6,058 bases of DNA, from contig WFXI01000166.1 in NCBI GenBank assembly GCA_015490675.1, positions 1 through 6,058 on the forward strand. The letters run 5' to 3'. The stretch's first letter is position 1; each line of letters opens with the position of its first letter. The position numbers were made by a program, and so were the translations under genes. This DNA comes from Hydrogenothermaceae bacterium (GTDB lineage: Bacteria; Aquificota; Aquificia; Aquificales; Hydrogenothermaceae). The notes beneath the pieces are model-generated. The model was not told where the DNA came from, searched no databases, and saw nothing but the letters and a program-made list of their open reading frames with translations. This document shows, piece by piece, positions 1 through 5,071 of the stretch.

Positions 1-546
1 AATAACTATCGTTATGGTTTACTCTCAAAAGATGGTTATATCATTAAACCTACTAAAAATATTGTTGCTGTTCCTTTAATTGATGGGGTCTTATACTTGT
101 TTAAACATCAGACTAAAAAGGAAGCTCTTGAGGAAGCTCTTAAAAATTCTCCAAAAGAAAATCATCATTTCATCAAAAAAAACCTCAAACATCTTAATCA
201 AGCAATCAAACTGGAGCTTTACACTATTCGTTATGATGAAAAACTTAAAAGGGCTGTTATACAACCTAATAAAAAATACCTTAAGTTCTTAATTAGGGAG
301 CTTCACAAAACCACACACACTAAGTATCCTTATAGGCGTATTTGGTTTGGAAAGGTCAACCGTATTATGAGATATATTAAAAGGTTAAAGGAAAACTCTT
401 TTATGACTAATGAGCAGGAAAAGGCTATACAGCACAAGGCTAGAAGGTGGATTATTGAGGGGCTTACTTCTATTTACCATCTAAAGAAAAAGGAAGCTGT
501 AGAGGTTTATAAAAAGTTTGCTAAAAAGCTCTACTGGGAGGATTGA
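1..546 (+). CDS. Basic protein of unknown function, 5' end missing
   Basis: The reading frame is open from the first base of the window and ends at TGA 544-546, giving at least 181 residues, so the real start lies to the left. A TTG at 97 could serve as a start, but the 32 codons before it look equally protein-like (for example NNYRYGLLSKDGY, then IVAVPLIDGVLYLF), and no Shine-Dalgarno precedes it. The visible protein is very rich in Lys, Arg and His, mostly helical in character, with aromatic patches (YPYRRIWFGK) near the middle, and no membrane segment or signal peptide. Its charge would suit nucleic-acid binding, but this is inference only; I recognise no family. It converges on the Hfq-like gene, and the two 3' ends overlap by 16 bp. 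It is the only plus-strand gene seen. Confidence 0.7.
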   Translation, partial: NNYRYGLLSKDGYIIKPTKNIVAVPLIDGVLYLFKHQTKKEALEEALKNSPKENHHFIKKNLKHLNQAIKLELYTIRYDEKLKRAVIQPNKKYLKFLIRELHKTTHTKYPYRRIWFGKVNRIMRYIKRLKENSFMTNEQEKAIQHKARRWIIEGLTSIYHLKKKEAVEVYKKFAKKLYWED

Positions 547-818
547 TTTTTTAGGTTTGGTAGTGGTCTTGCCATTACTATATATGCTTTATTTATAACT
601 AACTTTTGTAAATTTCCGTCATCATCGGTAAATTCTAAAATCACATCATATCTAGCCTTTGACTTTATTGTGCCTTCCATCTTTAAAACCGTATTCCCAT
701 AGGCTATATGTAGCTCTACTGATTGCCTGTCCAGGCTCATTAAATAAGTATCTACTATCCTTGTTCCTCCACCTTTGCCTTGAGACTTATCAACTTTGTT
801 GTTTCCTGCTACCTTCAA
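531..818 (-). CDS. Hfq/Sm-like RNA-binding protein (putative)
   Basis: A 95-residue protein. Residues 24-84 follow the Hfq/Sm fold order: a short helix (TYLMSLDRQ), a first strand VELHIAYGN, then the Sm1-type 'L-x-x-G-x-I' stretch (LKMEGTI, Gly49), the strand YDVILEF, an acidic turn (TDDDGN), and an Sm2-like end KLVINKAYIVMARP. Bacterial Hfq has the same order, with NG-x-x-L-x-G-x-I, then VILL, then the YKH motif followed by AI. The YKH triplet is replaced by INK and the turn is longer, so this is a divergent member. Hfq proteins form hexamers that bind U-rich and A-rich RNA and help small RNAs act. The Gly/Lys-rich first 20 residues are probably disordered. The start is TTG at 818; no in-frame ATG lies between it and the upstream stop. 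The gene follows the replication gene by 64 bp on the same strand, so co-transcription is likely. Confidence in the fold is moderate. Confidence 0.5.
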   Translation of the reverse strand: MKVAGNNKVDKSQGKGGGTRIVDTYLMSLDRQSVELHIAYGNTVLKMEGTIKSKARYDVILEFTDDDGNLQKLVINKAYIVMARPLPNLKNQSSQ

Positions 819-829
819 AACCTCCTCAC
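819..829 (-). promoter_or_regulatory. Ribosome binding site of the Hfq-like gene
   Basis: On the minus strand GTGAGGAGG lies only 2 nt before the TTG codon at 818. The spacing from the last G is short, but the upstream GAGG half gives about 5 nt. This strong purine run is what supports the unusual TTG start; the reading frame upstream has no ATG or GTG before its stop codon. Confidence 0.5.
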
Positions 830-882
830 CTGTATTTTAACCTAATAACAACCTAACAAAGGGAAAAAGGGAAATTATAAAC

Positions 883-2478
883 TCAACTAGTATCAAAATA
901 ATCAACTGGACAAAGGGGGGCAAAGCAAGGAACAAATTTCAAAAAGAATTTATAAAAAATTGAAAAAATCAGAGGAAATTGAGGGGAAGAAAAAGAAAAA
1001 TGGGTAAGGGGAATATTTAATAACCAACCACCACCAGTATACTCTCTAAAGAGAAAAGTATTTGTTTGGCTAAATCTCATTTTATAAGTACTAGAAAGGA
1101 AGTCTGGCTTTAAGCTAGTATTATCAATATTTTGCTGTTTTCTCTTTTCTAACCCTTTATTTTCAATAACTTTATAAACCTTTATAGGTCTTCCTACTCC
1201 TGCTGGATTTTTTTCAAACCATTCTTTTATTAGTCCTTGTTCTTTTAGCTCTTGCATTATTAATTGCTCTAACCATTTTTGCCCATCGAATACCTCTTTT
1301 AATAATACTTGTCTTTCTGTTGCTCCATTTTCTCTTAAGTAATCTATTGCCCGTTCTGCATACTCTACTAAATCGTATTTCCTCTCTTGGGTATATTCCT
1401 TAAATTCTAGTGGTTTTGCATATTTCCAGGCTTTCTCTATGTCTTCTTTTTTATCACTTGCATATGGATATACTAGAGAATAATACTCTTGATAGCTTAA
1501 TCCTAGGTACTTACACCATCCCGCTACTGGTTGTAATAGGTGTATGTATCTGCCTTTTTTGTTTCTTCTGGCTAGGGTTTCTACTGCTTTTTCTAAAGTT
1601 GTTTGACGCTCTATATACCTAAATTTATTTGCCATAAAGGCTGGCAAGTATACCAACCTCCTTTTTGATTTCTGCTCTTTTCTTTTTTGCTTTTCCTTAT
1701 TTTCTGTTTTTAGATTTTTATTTAGGTCTTTAGCTCTCCTATATAAATTATAAAAGTTTATTTCTTCTGTAGCTTCAAATATTAACTGTTCTGGTTTTGT
1801 TATCCATACTGGGTGGTTTATTCTTTTGAAGCTATCATCTGCTTTTAAGCCTTTGTTTCTAAAGTAATTGTTTATTATGCTTACAAATTCTTTTACATTT
1901 TCTAGGTTTGTTTTGCCGTTCTTGTTTAAAGTGTTTGGCTTTACTGGCTGTATTGAAAAACTAAATCTAAGGTTGCCACTTTTTGTTTTTCTTATTTCTA
2001 ATATATCGGTTGGTATGTCTAGTTCTTTGACCAGCTCATTTAAGGCTTGTATTGACTGCTCTATAGGGCTGTCTATATCTATGGTGATTGTGTCTATAAA
2101 AAGCATATTGGTGTCGGTTAATACTTTTTGTTCTGTAAATAGCTTTAGTCTTTCTGCCCCATTTTGGGCTTGCCTGTATGCTTTCCAAAAGTCTCCAGTT
2201 AATTTTACTGGGTTAGGGTGGAATAGTATGTCTAGATTGTGTCTACCGTGTTTGTCTTTTATAAAAGTTTCAAGGGTTGTTGTGGTTTTTACTATTCTTA
2301 TGTCTATTGGTTTTTTGGTCTGTGAGTCCACTAGGATTAGACAGTAGTTGTAGTCTTCTTTATATGTGTCTGGTGCTGATTGTTTATCGTCTCTAAGAAA
2401 GAAGGGATAGTTCGTTGGTATTCTTTCTTTTAATCTTCTTCCGTATTTTGTTTTCTCTATTATAGCTTTTGTTGCCAT
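883..2478 (-). CDS. Plasmid-type replication protein with AEP primase-like domain
   Basis: A 531-residue protein probably acting at the replication origin of a plasmid or integrated element. An archaeo-eukaryotic primase-like core spans about residues 40-235. Its metal site is D134-I-D136 in TITIDIDS; the second motif is around SGNLRFSFSI (167-176); the third is DDSFKRINHPVW (214-225), the counterpart of the 'D-x-x-R-x-x-R-x-P-G' stretch of such primases. The usual motif-II His is absent. Residues 255-275 are a very basic linker. Residues 296-352 resemble a PriCT-type helical domain (GRYIHLLQPVAGWCKYLGLS), and residues 375-437 look like a winged helix (ATERQVLLKEVFDG to GRPIKVYKV), probably for origin binding. 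The last 90 residues are Phe/Ser/Pro-rich, hydrophobic and unlike the rest. The start is ATG 2478 with GGAGGG 4 nt upstream, held in a hairpin. The Hfq-like gene follows. The replication role is inferred from domain order; enzymatic activity is uncertain. Confidence 0.7.
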   Translation of the reverse strand: MATKAIIEKTKYGRRLKERIPTNYPFFLRDDKQSAPDTYKEDYNYCLILVDSQTKKPIDIRIVKTTTTLETFIKDKHGRHNLDILFHPNPVKLTGDFWKAYRQAQNGAERLKLFTEQKVLTDTNMLFIDTITIDIDSPIEQSIQALNELVKELDIPTDILEIRKTKSGNLRFSFSIQPVKPNTLNKNGKTNLENVKEFVSIINNYFRNKGLKADDSFKRINHPVWITKPEQLIFEATEEINFYNLYRRAKDLNKNLKTENKEKQKRKEQKSKRRLVYLPAFMANKFRYIERQTTLEKAVETLARRNKKGRYIHLLQPVAGWCKYLGLSYQEYYSLVYPYASDKKEDIEKAWKYAKPLEFKEYTQERKYDLVEYAERAIDYLRENGATERQVLLKEVFDGQKWLEQLIMQELKEQGLIKEWFEKNPAGVGRPIKVYKVIENKGLEKRKQQNIDNTSLKPDFLSSTYKMRFSQTNTFLFREYTGGGWLLNIPLTHFSFSSPQFPLIFSIFYKFFLKFVPCFAPLCPVDYFDTS

Positions 2479-2510
2479 CTTACCCTCCTTTTTTGGAGGG
2501 CACTGGCAAC
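2471..2510 (-). promoter_or_regulatory. Hairpin enclosing SD and start codon of the replication gene
   Basis: Read on the minus strand, GTTGCCA (2510-2504) pairs with TGGCAAC (2477-2471). Inside this, CCCTCC (2488-2483 counterpart, at 2500-2495) pairs with GGAGGG (2488-2483) across a loop of six A. The 3' arm of the inner stem is the Shine-Dalgarno, and two bases of the ATG (2478-2476) lie in the outer stem. The arms are separated by a GTG/TAAGA internal loop. All 13 pairs are Watson-Crick. Such a structure should hide the ribosome site of the mRNA and keep expression low, or make it dependent on temperature or on another RNA. Confidence 0.7.
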
Positions 2511-2630
2511 TTCCCCCGTCTAACGACTTGTTTTATTTTAACTTTGGTGTTAAATTATTAATGCTTACTCGCCAATCAATTTAGCGATTTTGTAGTTTTT
2601 TGTGTTGTTTGGGGGGTGTTGCCAGCACCC
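2498..2630. repeat. Inverted repeat pair in the replication-gene leader (20-bp arms)
   Basis: Arm 1 is 2498-2517 and arm 2 is 2611-2630 in inverted orientation, with 16 of 20 positions matching and 93 bp between them. In the minus-strand RNA two of the mismatches become G-U pairs. That gives 13 consecutive pairs, a 2x2 internal loop, then 5 G-C pairs. Arm 1 contains the 5' side of the hairpin that hides the Shine-Dalgarno sequence, so pairing of the two arms competes with that hairpin. The pair could instead mark an origin or an old element end; the RNA reading is favoured because of the overlap with the start hairpin. Confidence 0.65.
2528..2556 (+). promoter_or_regulatory. Candidate promoter for a short antisense RNA to the replication leader
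   Basis: TTGTTT at 2528-2533 and TAAATT at 2551-2556 are separated by 17 bp. Each is a partial match to the bacterial -35 and -10 elements (3/6 and 4/6). Transcription starting near 2563 would give an RNA of about 75-80 nt ending at the hairpin 2611-2634. It would be fully complementary to the leader of the replication mRNA. In AT-rich DNA such matches also occur by chance, so confidence is low. Confidence 0.3.
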
Positions 2631-2640
2631 ACCCTTCAAT
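2611..2640 (+). terminator. GC-rich hairpin, possible terminator of a plus-strand antisense RNA
   Basis: G2614-G2618 (GGGTG) pairs with CACCC 2626-2630; three further G-C pairs (2611-2613 with 2632-2634) lie beyond a bulged A2631. The stem is followed on the plus strand by TTCAATTTTT, an imperfect T tract, so it could terminate plus-strand transcription. In the minus-strand leader RNA the same stem would show a CUGGCAA loop, complementary to the 5' arm of the start-codon hairpin. No protein gene ends here on the plus strand, so if it is a terminator it would serve a small RNA. Confidence 0.4.
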
Positions 2641-2668
2641 TTTTCATATTCATTTTCCAACTCTTGAA

Positions 2669-2697
2669 ATAATAACAAAAAAAATTACTCTTAGCAA
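2669..2697 (-). promoter_or_regulatory. Candidate promoter of the replication gene
   Basis: On the minus strand TTGCTA (2697-2692) and TATTAT (2674-2669) are spaced by exactly 17 bp, including a run of eight T. The -10 matches consensus in 5 of 6 positions and the -35 in 4 of 6. A start near 2662 gives a leader of about 180 nt that contains both the upstream hairpin and the start-codon hairpin. Confidence 0.5.
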
Positions 2698-2758
2698 ATT
2701 ACTGTTATTTCTTACCTCTATGATATTAGTGCAATTTTAATATTCCAAAGTTTGTAAA

Positions 2759-3196
2759 TTATTCACTTTTAAATTTTTCAACAAATTGTAAAGTAGTAAA
2801 TATCTGTATATCAGGAGAATAAAATTCTTTATCATTTGACAAAATTAAATCGCATCCTTCTTTTTTAGCTAATACATACTGTAATGTATCTTCTAAATCT
2901 TTAAAGTTTTTGTTTTTCTGCATTAAATTTATTGCTTCTTTAATTTCATAATTAGAAAATGGAATAAGGTTGTATATATCTAGTGCACTTTCTATATCGT
3001 ATATCGATTCTTTCCCAGACTTCTTTTTTAACACATAATAAACTGTCGTTATTAAATCACAACTAGTATACAGTTCTATTTCTCCTTTAGACAAAAGATA
3101 TTCAATTGCTTTTGTAGATGTATTATGTTCTTTTCTTGATTCATCAAAGGTATCAATAATTACATTTACATCTACGAAAACTTTCTTAATATTCAC
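2759..3196 (-). CDS. PIN-domain toxin, VapC-like
   Basis: A 145-residue PIN-domain protein, the usual length for a VapC-type toxin. These are metal-dependent ribonucleases, usually cutting tRNA or rRNA in the cytoplasm. The first acidic cluster is D9-V-N11-V-I-I-D15 near the N-terminus. The central acidic motif is KDLEDTLQ (D100, E102, D103), and the last is CDLILSNDKEF (D116, N121, D122), in the order known for PIN folds, so the active site looks intact. The start is GTG at 3196, inside the end of the upstream antitoxin gene (11-bp overlap), with GAGG about 9 nt upstream. The overlap suggests translational coupling, as is common for toxin-antitoxin pairs. The RNA target cannot be read from sequence. 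Confidence 0.85.
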   Translation of the reverse strand: MNIKKVFVDVNVIIDTFDESRKEHNTSTKAIEYLLSKGEIELYTSCDLITTVYYVLKKKSGKESIYDIESALDIYNLIPFSNYEIKEAINLMQKNKNFKDLEDTLQYVLAKKEGCDLILSNDKEFYSPDIQIFTTLQFVEKFKSE

Positions 3197-3449
3197 TTCC
3201 CATTTCCTCTTTTAACTCTTGAAATGTTTTATTTTCTGTAATTCCTGCATAATATTTTGCTCTTTTAACAATCCTCTCAAAAGCTTTTTTTCTTTTCATC
3301 TTTTTATATTCTTTTAATTTTTCTCTTAAAAGTTCTTCGATTAAAACACTTTGAGGCTTTTTATAATACTCAGCCATTTCTTTTAGTTCTTTTTCTATAC
3401 TTGCCGAAAGAACTATGTTTTTTCTAATTTTTCTATCAAGAGTTCTCAT
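3186..3449 (-). CDS. Ribbon-helix-helix antitoxin, VapB/CopG-like
   Basis: An 87-residue basic protein. The N-terminal strand-helix-helix pattern (RKIRKNIVLSASIEKELKEM, then KKPQSVLIEELLREKL, about residues 7-46) fits the ribbon-helix-helix DNA-binding fold, which works as a dimer. The C-terminal half (residues 50-87, ending ENKTFQELKEEMGSEY) is the likely toxin-binding part. It should neutralise the PIN toxin encoded directly downstream and repress the shared promoter; both roles come from gene order and family knowledge. ATG 3449 is preceded by AGGAG (3462-3458) with 8 nt spacing, a good ribosome site. Confidence 0.8.
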   Translation of the reverse strand: MRTLDRKIRKNIVLSASIEKELKEMAEYYKKPQSVLIEELLREKLKEYKKMKRKKAFERIVKRAKYYAGITENKTFQELKEEMGSEY

Positions 3450-3492
3450 TGCTATGTCTCCTTTAGGGAAGTAAATTTATTGATAGTTAAAA

Positions 3493-3520
3493 TTTATATA
3501 TATATTTACACTATACACAA
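3493..3520 (-). promoter_or_regulatory. Candidate promoter of the toxin-antitoxin operon
   Basis: On the minus strand TTGTGT (3520-3515) and TATAAA (3498-3493) are 16 bp apart, placing transcription start near 3486, about 36 nt before the antitoxin ATG. The surroundings are almost pure AT (an alternating TA run covers 3495-3505), so the exact hexamers are uncertain. This is where an autorepressing antitoxin would be expected to bind. Confidence 0.35.
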
Positions 3521-3550
3521 ATAATTTATACATCTCATAATATTATTACT

Positions 3551-3943
3551 TTATTTCCAAAAATTCCACCATTTTTTCTTGTTACTCTTTTGAATATTTT
3601 TTAAAGTTTCTATCATTTCTTGTAAATCCTTTATCCTTGCATCTTTTTCTTTAATGGTATTTTCTTTTTCTTGAATTATCATAGAAAAAGTTTGTTTTAG
3701 TTCCTTAAAACTTTTTTCTTTTTCATCTATTATTGTTTTCAATGAACTCAATGCAAGTTGCAATTGCTCATTTTGTTTAGACAATACTTCTAATTGGCTA
3801 TTATTCTGATTTTCTTGAGTATATAGCAACTGTATAGCATCTTCTATAAGTTGGGTTTTTGTCTTTCCTGTCTGTATTGACAGCTCTTCTAGTTTTTTCA
3901 GAATACTTTCCTCTACACGAATATTTAATTGTTTCTTTGTCAT
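3551..3943 (-). CDS. Ribbon-helix-helix / coiled-coil protein with Trp-rich tail
   Basis: A 130-residue protein if started at the ATG at 3943. An earlier in-frame ATG at 3949 directly abuts the GAGGGG ribosome site, whereas 3943 has about 8 nt spacing and gives the usual M-T-K-K-Q-L-N-I-R-V beginning. Residues 4-43 fit a ribbon-helix-helix DNA-binding fold (QLNIRVEESILKKLEEL, then GKTKTQLIEDAIQLLY). Residues 50-118 form a long coiled coil rich in Gln, Glu and Lys, and the end is a basic aromatic patch KKKWWNFWK. Plasmid proteins with DNA-binding N-termini and coiled coils often act as repressors or in partition; the W/F/K end could contact membrane, DNA or a partner. I do not recognise a named family. 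The CTATA-box array lies immediately upstream and contains its probable promoter, so self-regulation is likely. Confidence 0.75.
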   Translation of the reverse strand: MTKKQLNIRVEESILKKLEELSIQTGKTKTQLIEDAIQLLYTQENQNNSQLEVLSKQNEQLQLALSSLKTIIDEKEKSFKELKQTFSMIIQEKENTIKEKDARIKDLQEMIETLKNIQKSNKKKWWNFWK

Positions 3944-3957
3944 AATCATCCCCTCTA

Positions 3958-4060
3958 CTATACAAATCTATACAATTTTATATACATTACTATATGGTGC
4001 TATATAGGTATATAGCAAATGCTATTTTTGTATAGCAAAATGTATAGATTTGTATAGATT
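3958..4060. repeat. CTATA/TATAG box array with dyad symmetry (operator or res-like site)
   Basis: The plus strand carries CTATA at 3958, 3968, 3990 and 4000 and the inverse TATAG at 4003, 4011, 4031, 4043 and 4053, with many spacings near 10 or 20 bp. A perfect 17-bp inverted repeat joins 3958-3974 and 4041-4057. Its centre (4007/4008) is also the centre of a 20-bp palindrome, TGCTATATA (3998-4006), GG, TATATAGCA (4009-4017). A second small dyad, ATAGCA-AA-TGCTAT, lies at 4012-4025. The array sits between the recombinase stop codon and the start of the ribbon-helix-helix gene. Helical-phase half-sites suit binding by tandem ribbon-helix-helix dimers; paired arms around a central 2-bp GG also suit a serine recombinase crossover site. 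Sequence alone cannot decide. Confidence 0.7.
3989..4018 (-). promoter_or_regulatory. Candidate promoter of the ribbon-helix-helix/coiled-coil gene
   Basis: On the minus strand TTGCTA (4018-4013) and TATAGT (3994-3989) are 18 bp apart, with a 5/6 match at -10. Most of the 20-bp palindrome centred at 4007/4008 lies between the two elements, so a protein bound there would block RNA polymerase. The predicted start is about 40 nt before the gene. The same -35 hexamer occurs in the candidate promoter of the replication gene. Confidence 0.4.
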
Positions 4061-4071
4061 CATAAGAAAGA

Positions 4072-4671
4072 CTACTTAAGATTACGCCTTTTTATATAAT
4101 TTCTAACCGTATGATAATGAACCCCCAAAATTTTAGCTATACTAGCCATTGATACACCTTTATCTAGAAGTTCTTTTATATACTCTTTTTTATCATCAAG
4201 TTTAGAGCTGTATGACCCCTTAGGTCTACCCAGATTCTTACCTTCTGATTTTCTTTTTGCTAGAGCTTCTTTTGTTCTTTGGCTTATTAGTTCTCTTTCT
4301 ATTTCTGATGCAAGGCTAAAAGCAAAGGTAAGGACCTTGCTTTGTATATCATCTTTTAATTCATAATTGCCCTTCACTACATAAATATTTACACCTTTTC
4401 TTAAAAGAATTGATAGAAGCTCCATTATTTCAAGCATTGACCTGCCAAGTCTGGATAACTCAGCAACTATTAGATTATCTCCTGATTGTAGATTATCAAT
4501 AAGGTCTTTTAGTTTTCTGTTTTTCCAAGATATACGACCACTTACAGCTTCTTCAATAAACTCCACATTTCCTAGTTTTTTATTATTTGCATACTGAAGT
4601 ATTGCAAATTTTTGATTCTCCAAGTCTTGTTTGTCTGTTGATACTCTTATGTATGCGTATGTTTTTGGCAT
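4072..4671 (-). CDS. Serine recombinase (resolvase/invertase family)
   Basis: A 199-residue site-specific recombinase, about normal length for small resolvases and DNA invertases. The catalytic domain begins YAYIRVSTDKQDLENQ, with nucleophile Ser11 and Arg9. It continues with ELSRLGRS (Arg74 and Arg77 at the active site) and then the long helix E-I-E-R-E-L-I-S-Q-R-T (123-133) typical of the dimer interface. The linker N-L-G-R-P-K-G (147-152) leads into a C-terminal helix-turn-helix (about 163-195, with VSMASIAKILGVHYHTVRNY) that binds the recombination site. Catalytic domain first and DNA-binding domain last excludes the IS607-type order. No residue appears to be missing. ATG 4671 has no clear Shine-Dalgarno, and the upstream 61-codon gene ends 18 bp before it, so translational coupling is possible. 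The CTATA array just past its end is a candidate target. Confidence 0.9.
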   Translation of the reverse strand: MPKTYAYIRVSTDKQDLENQKFAILQYANNKKLGNVEFIEEAVSGRISWKNRKLKDLIDNLQSGDNLIVAELSRLGRSMLEIMELLSILLRKGVNIYVVKGNYELKDDIQSKVLTFAFSLASEIERELISQRTKEALAKRKSEGKNLGRPKGSYSSKLDDKKEYIKELLDKGVSMASIAKILGVHYHTVRNYIKRRNLK

Positions 4672-4689
4672 TTGATAAAAACTATTTTT

Positions 4690-4875
4690 TTATTCTTTTT
4701 CTGGATTAGTTTCTTTTATTACTTTTTCTACAAATTCAATTGGTAAATCTAAAACTTCAGCTATTTGCTGTGGACCTAGTTTTAACTTTTGGTAAAGTTT
4801 TTTAATATCTTCTTTTTTAGCCTTTTTGAAAAAAGGGTCATTTCTAATCATTTCTTCTGTTATAATCAAAGGCAT
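4690..4875 (-). CDS. Free-standing RpnS-like C-terminal domain, putative antitoxin
   Basis: A 61-residue protein that repeats the C-terminal domain of the Rpn-type nuclease encoded 16 bp upstream. The first 24 residues (MPLIITEEMIRNDPFFKKAK and onward) differ at one position; the remainder is similar but diverged (LYQKLKLGPQQIAEVLDLP against LYKELNLEPEKIAKILKVP). It contains a predicted helix-turn-helix-like segment, 'QIAEVLDLPIEFVEKVI'. The ATG at 4875 has GAGGA (4887-4883) 7 nt upstream, the same spacing as the internal start in the long gene, so it looks translated and not simply a remnant. In E. coli the separately translated C-terminal part of Rpn nucleases (RpnS) blocks the toxic full-length protein; by analogy this could be an extra antitoxin, possibly with altered specificity. 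It could instead be left over from a duplicated, then deleted, long gene. Confidence 0.65.
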   Translation of the reverse strand: MPLIITEEMIRNDPFFKKAKKEDIKKLYQKLKLGPQQIAEVLDLPIEFVEKVIKETNPEKE

Positions 4876-5071
4876 ATATCTTTCCTCGTATTTAAGTTTT
4901 TTCTTTTTCTCTAATTACTTTTTCAACGAAATCCACAGGAACTTTTAAAATTTTAGCTATTTTTTCAGGCTCTAAATTTAGCTCTTTGTATAAATTTAAA
5001 ATATCTTCTTTTTTAGCCTTTTTAAAAAAAGGGTCATTTCTAATCATTTCTTCTGTTATAGTCAAAGGCAT
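4804..5071. repeat. Direct repeat: two 72-bp copies of the RpnS 5' region
   Basis: The segments 4804-4875 and 5000-5071 have 70 of 72 identical bases and lie 196 bp apart in direct orientation. Each ends exactly at the ATG of an RpnS-type reading frame. The differences are G/A in the 'ttttt-aaaaaa' run and A/G in 'ttatantcaaa'. A weaker match continues about 25 bp past the ATG over the ribosome site. On the other side, codons 25 to the end have diverged clearly. Confidence 0.85.
4892..5071 (-). CDS. Intragenic RpnS-like product, internal start in the nuclease gene
   Basis: Within the nuclease gene, codon 197 is an ATG (5071) preceded by GGAGGA (5084-5079) at 7 nt spacing, a stronger ribosome site than that of the full-length start. 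Translation from here would give a 59-residue protein identical to the nuclease C-terminal domain. This matches the gene-within-gene organisation reported for E. coli rpn genes, where the short product inhibits the long one. The free-standing copy downstream begins at the equivalent Met, which independently marks this position as a domain and translation start. Expression itself is inferred. Confidence 0.55.
   Translation of the reverse strand: MPLTITEEMIRNDPFFKKAKKEDILNLYKELNLEPEKIAKILKVPVDFVEKVIREKEKT

Noticed and set aside
80..292. A 70-codon plus-strand frame in +2 relative to the left-edge gene
   Set aside because: It lies wholly inside the longer frame 1-546, which has the more protein-like composition and runs in from the window edge.
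659..856. A plus-strand 65-codon frame opposite the Hfq-like gene
   Set aside because: Leu/Cys/Ser-rich shadow with no domain; the minus strand has a strong ribosome site and an Sm-like pattern.
1868..2347. A 159-codon plus-strand frame antisense to the replication gene
   Set aside because: Its Phe/Ser/Val-rich translation is what the complement of a Lys/Glu-rich AT gene gives; it has no ribosome site, and the minus-strand product has recognisable domains.
3958..4057. The 17-bp inverted repeats as ends of an insertion sequence or invertible segment
   Set aside because: Only 66 bp lie between them, there is no gene inside and no target duplication; operator or recombination-site symmetry explains them better.
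4072..4671. The serine recombinase as an IS607-type transposase
   Set aside because: IS607 TnpA has its helix-turn-helix before the catalytic domain and usually a TnpB partner; here the helix-turn-helix is C-terminal and no TnpB is present.
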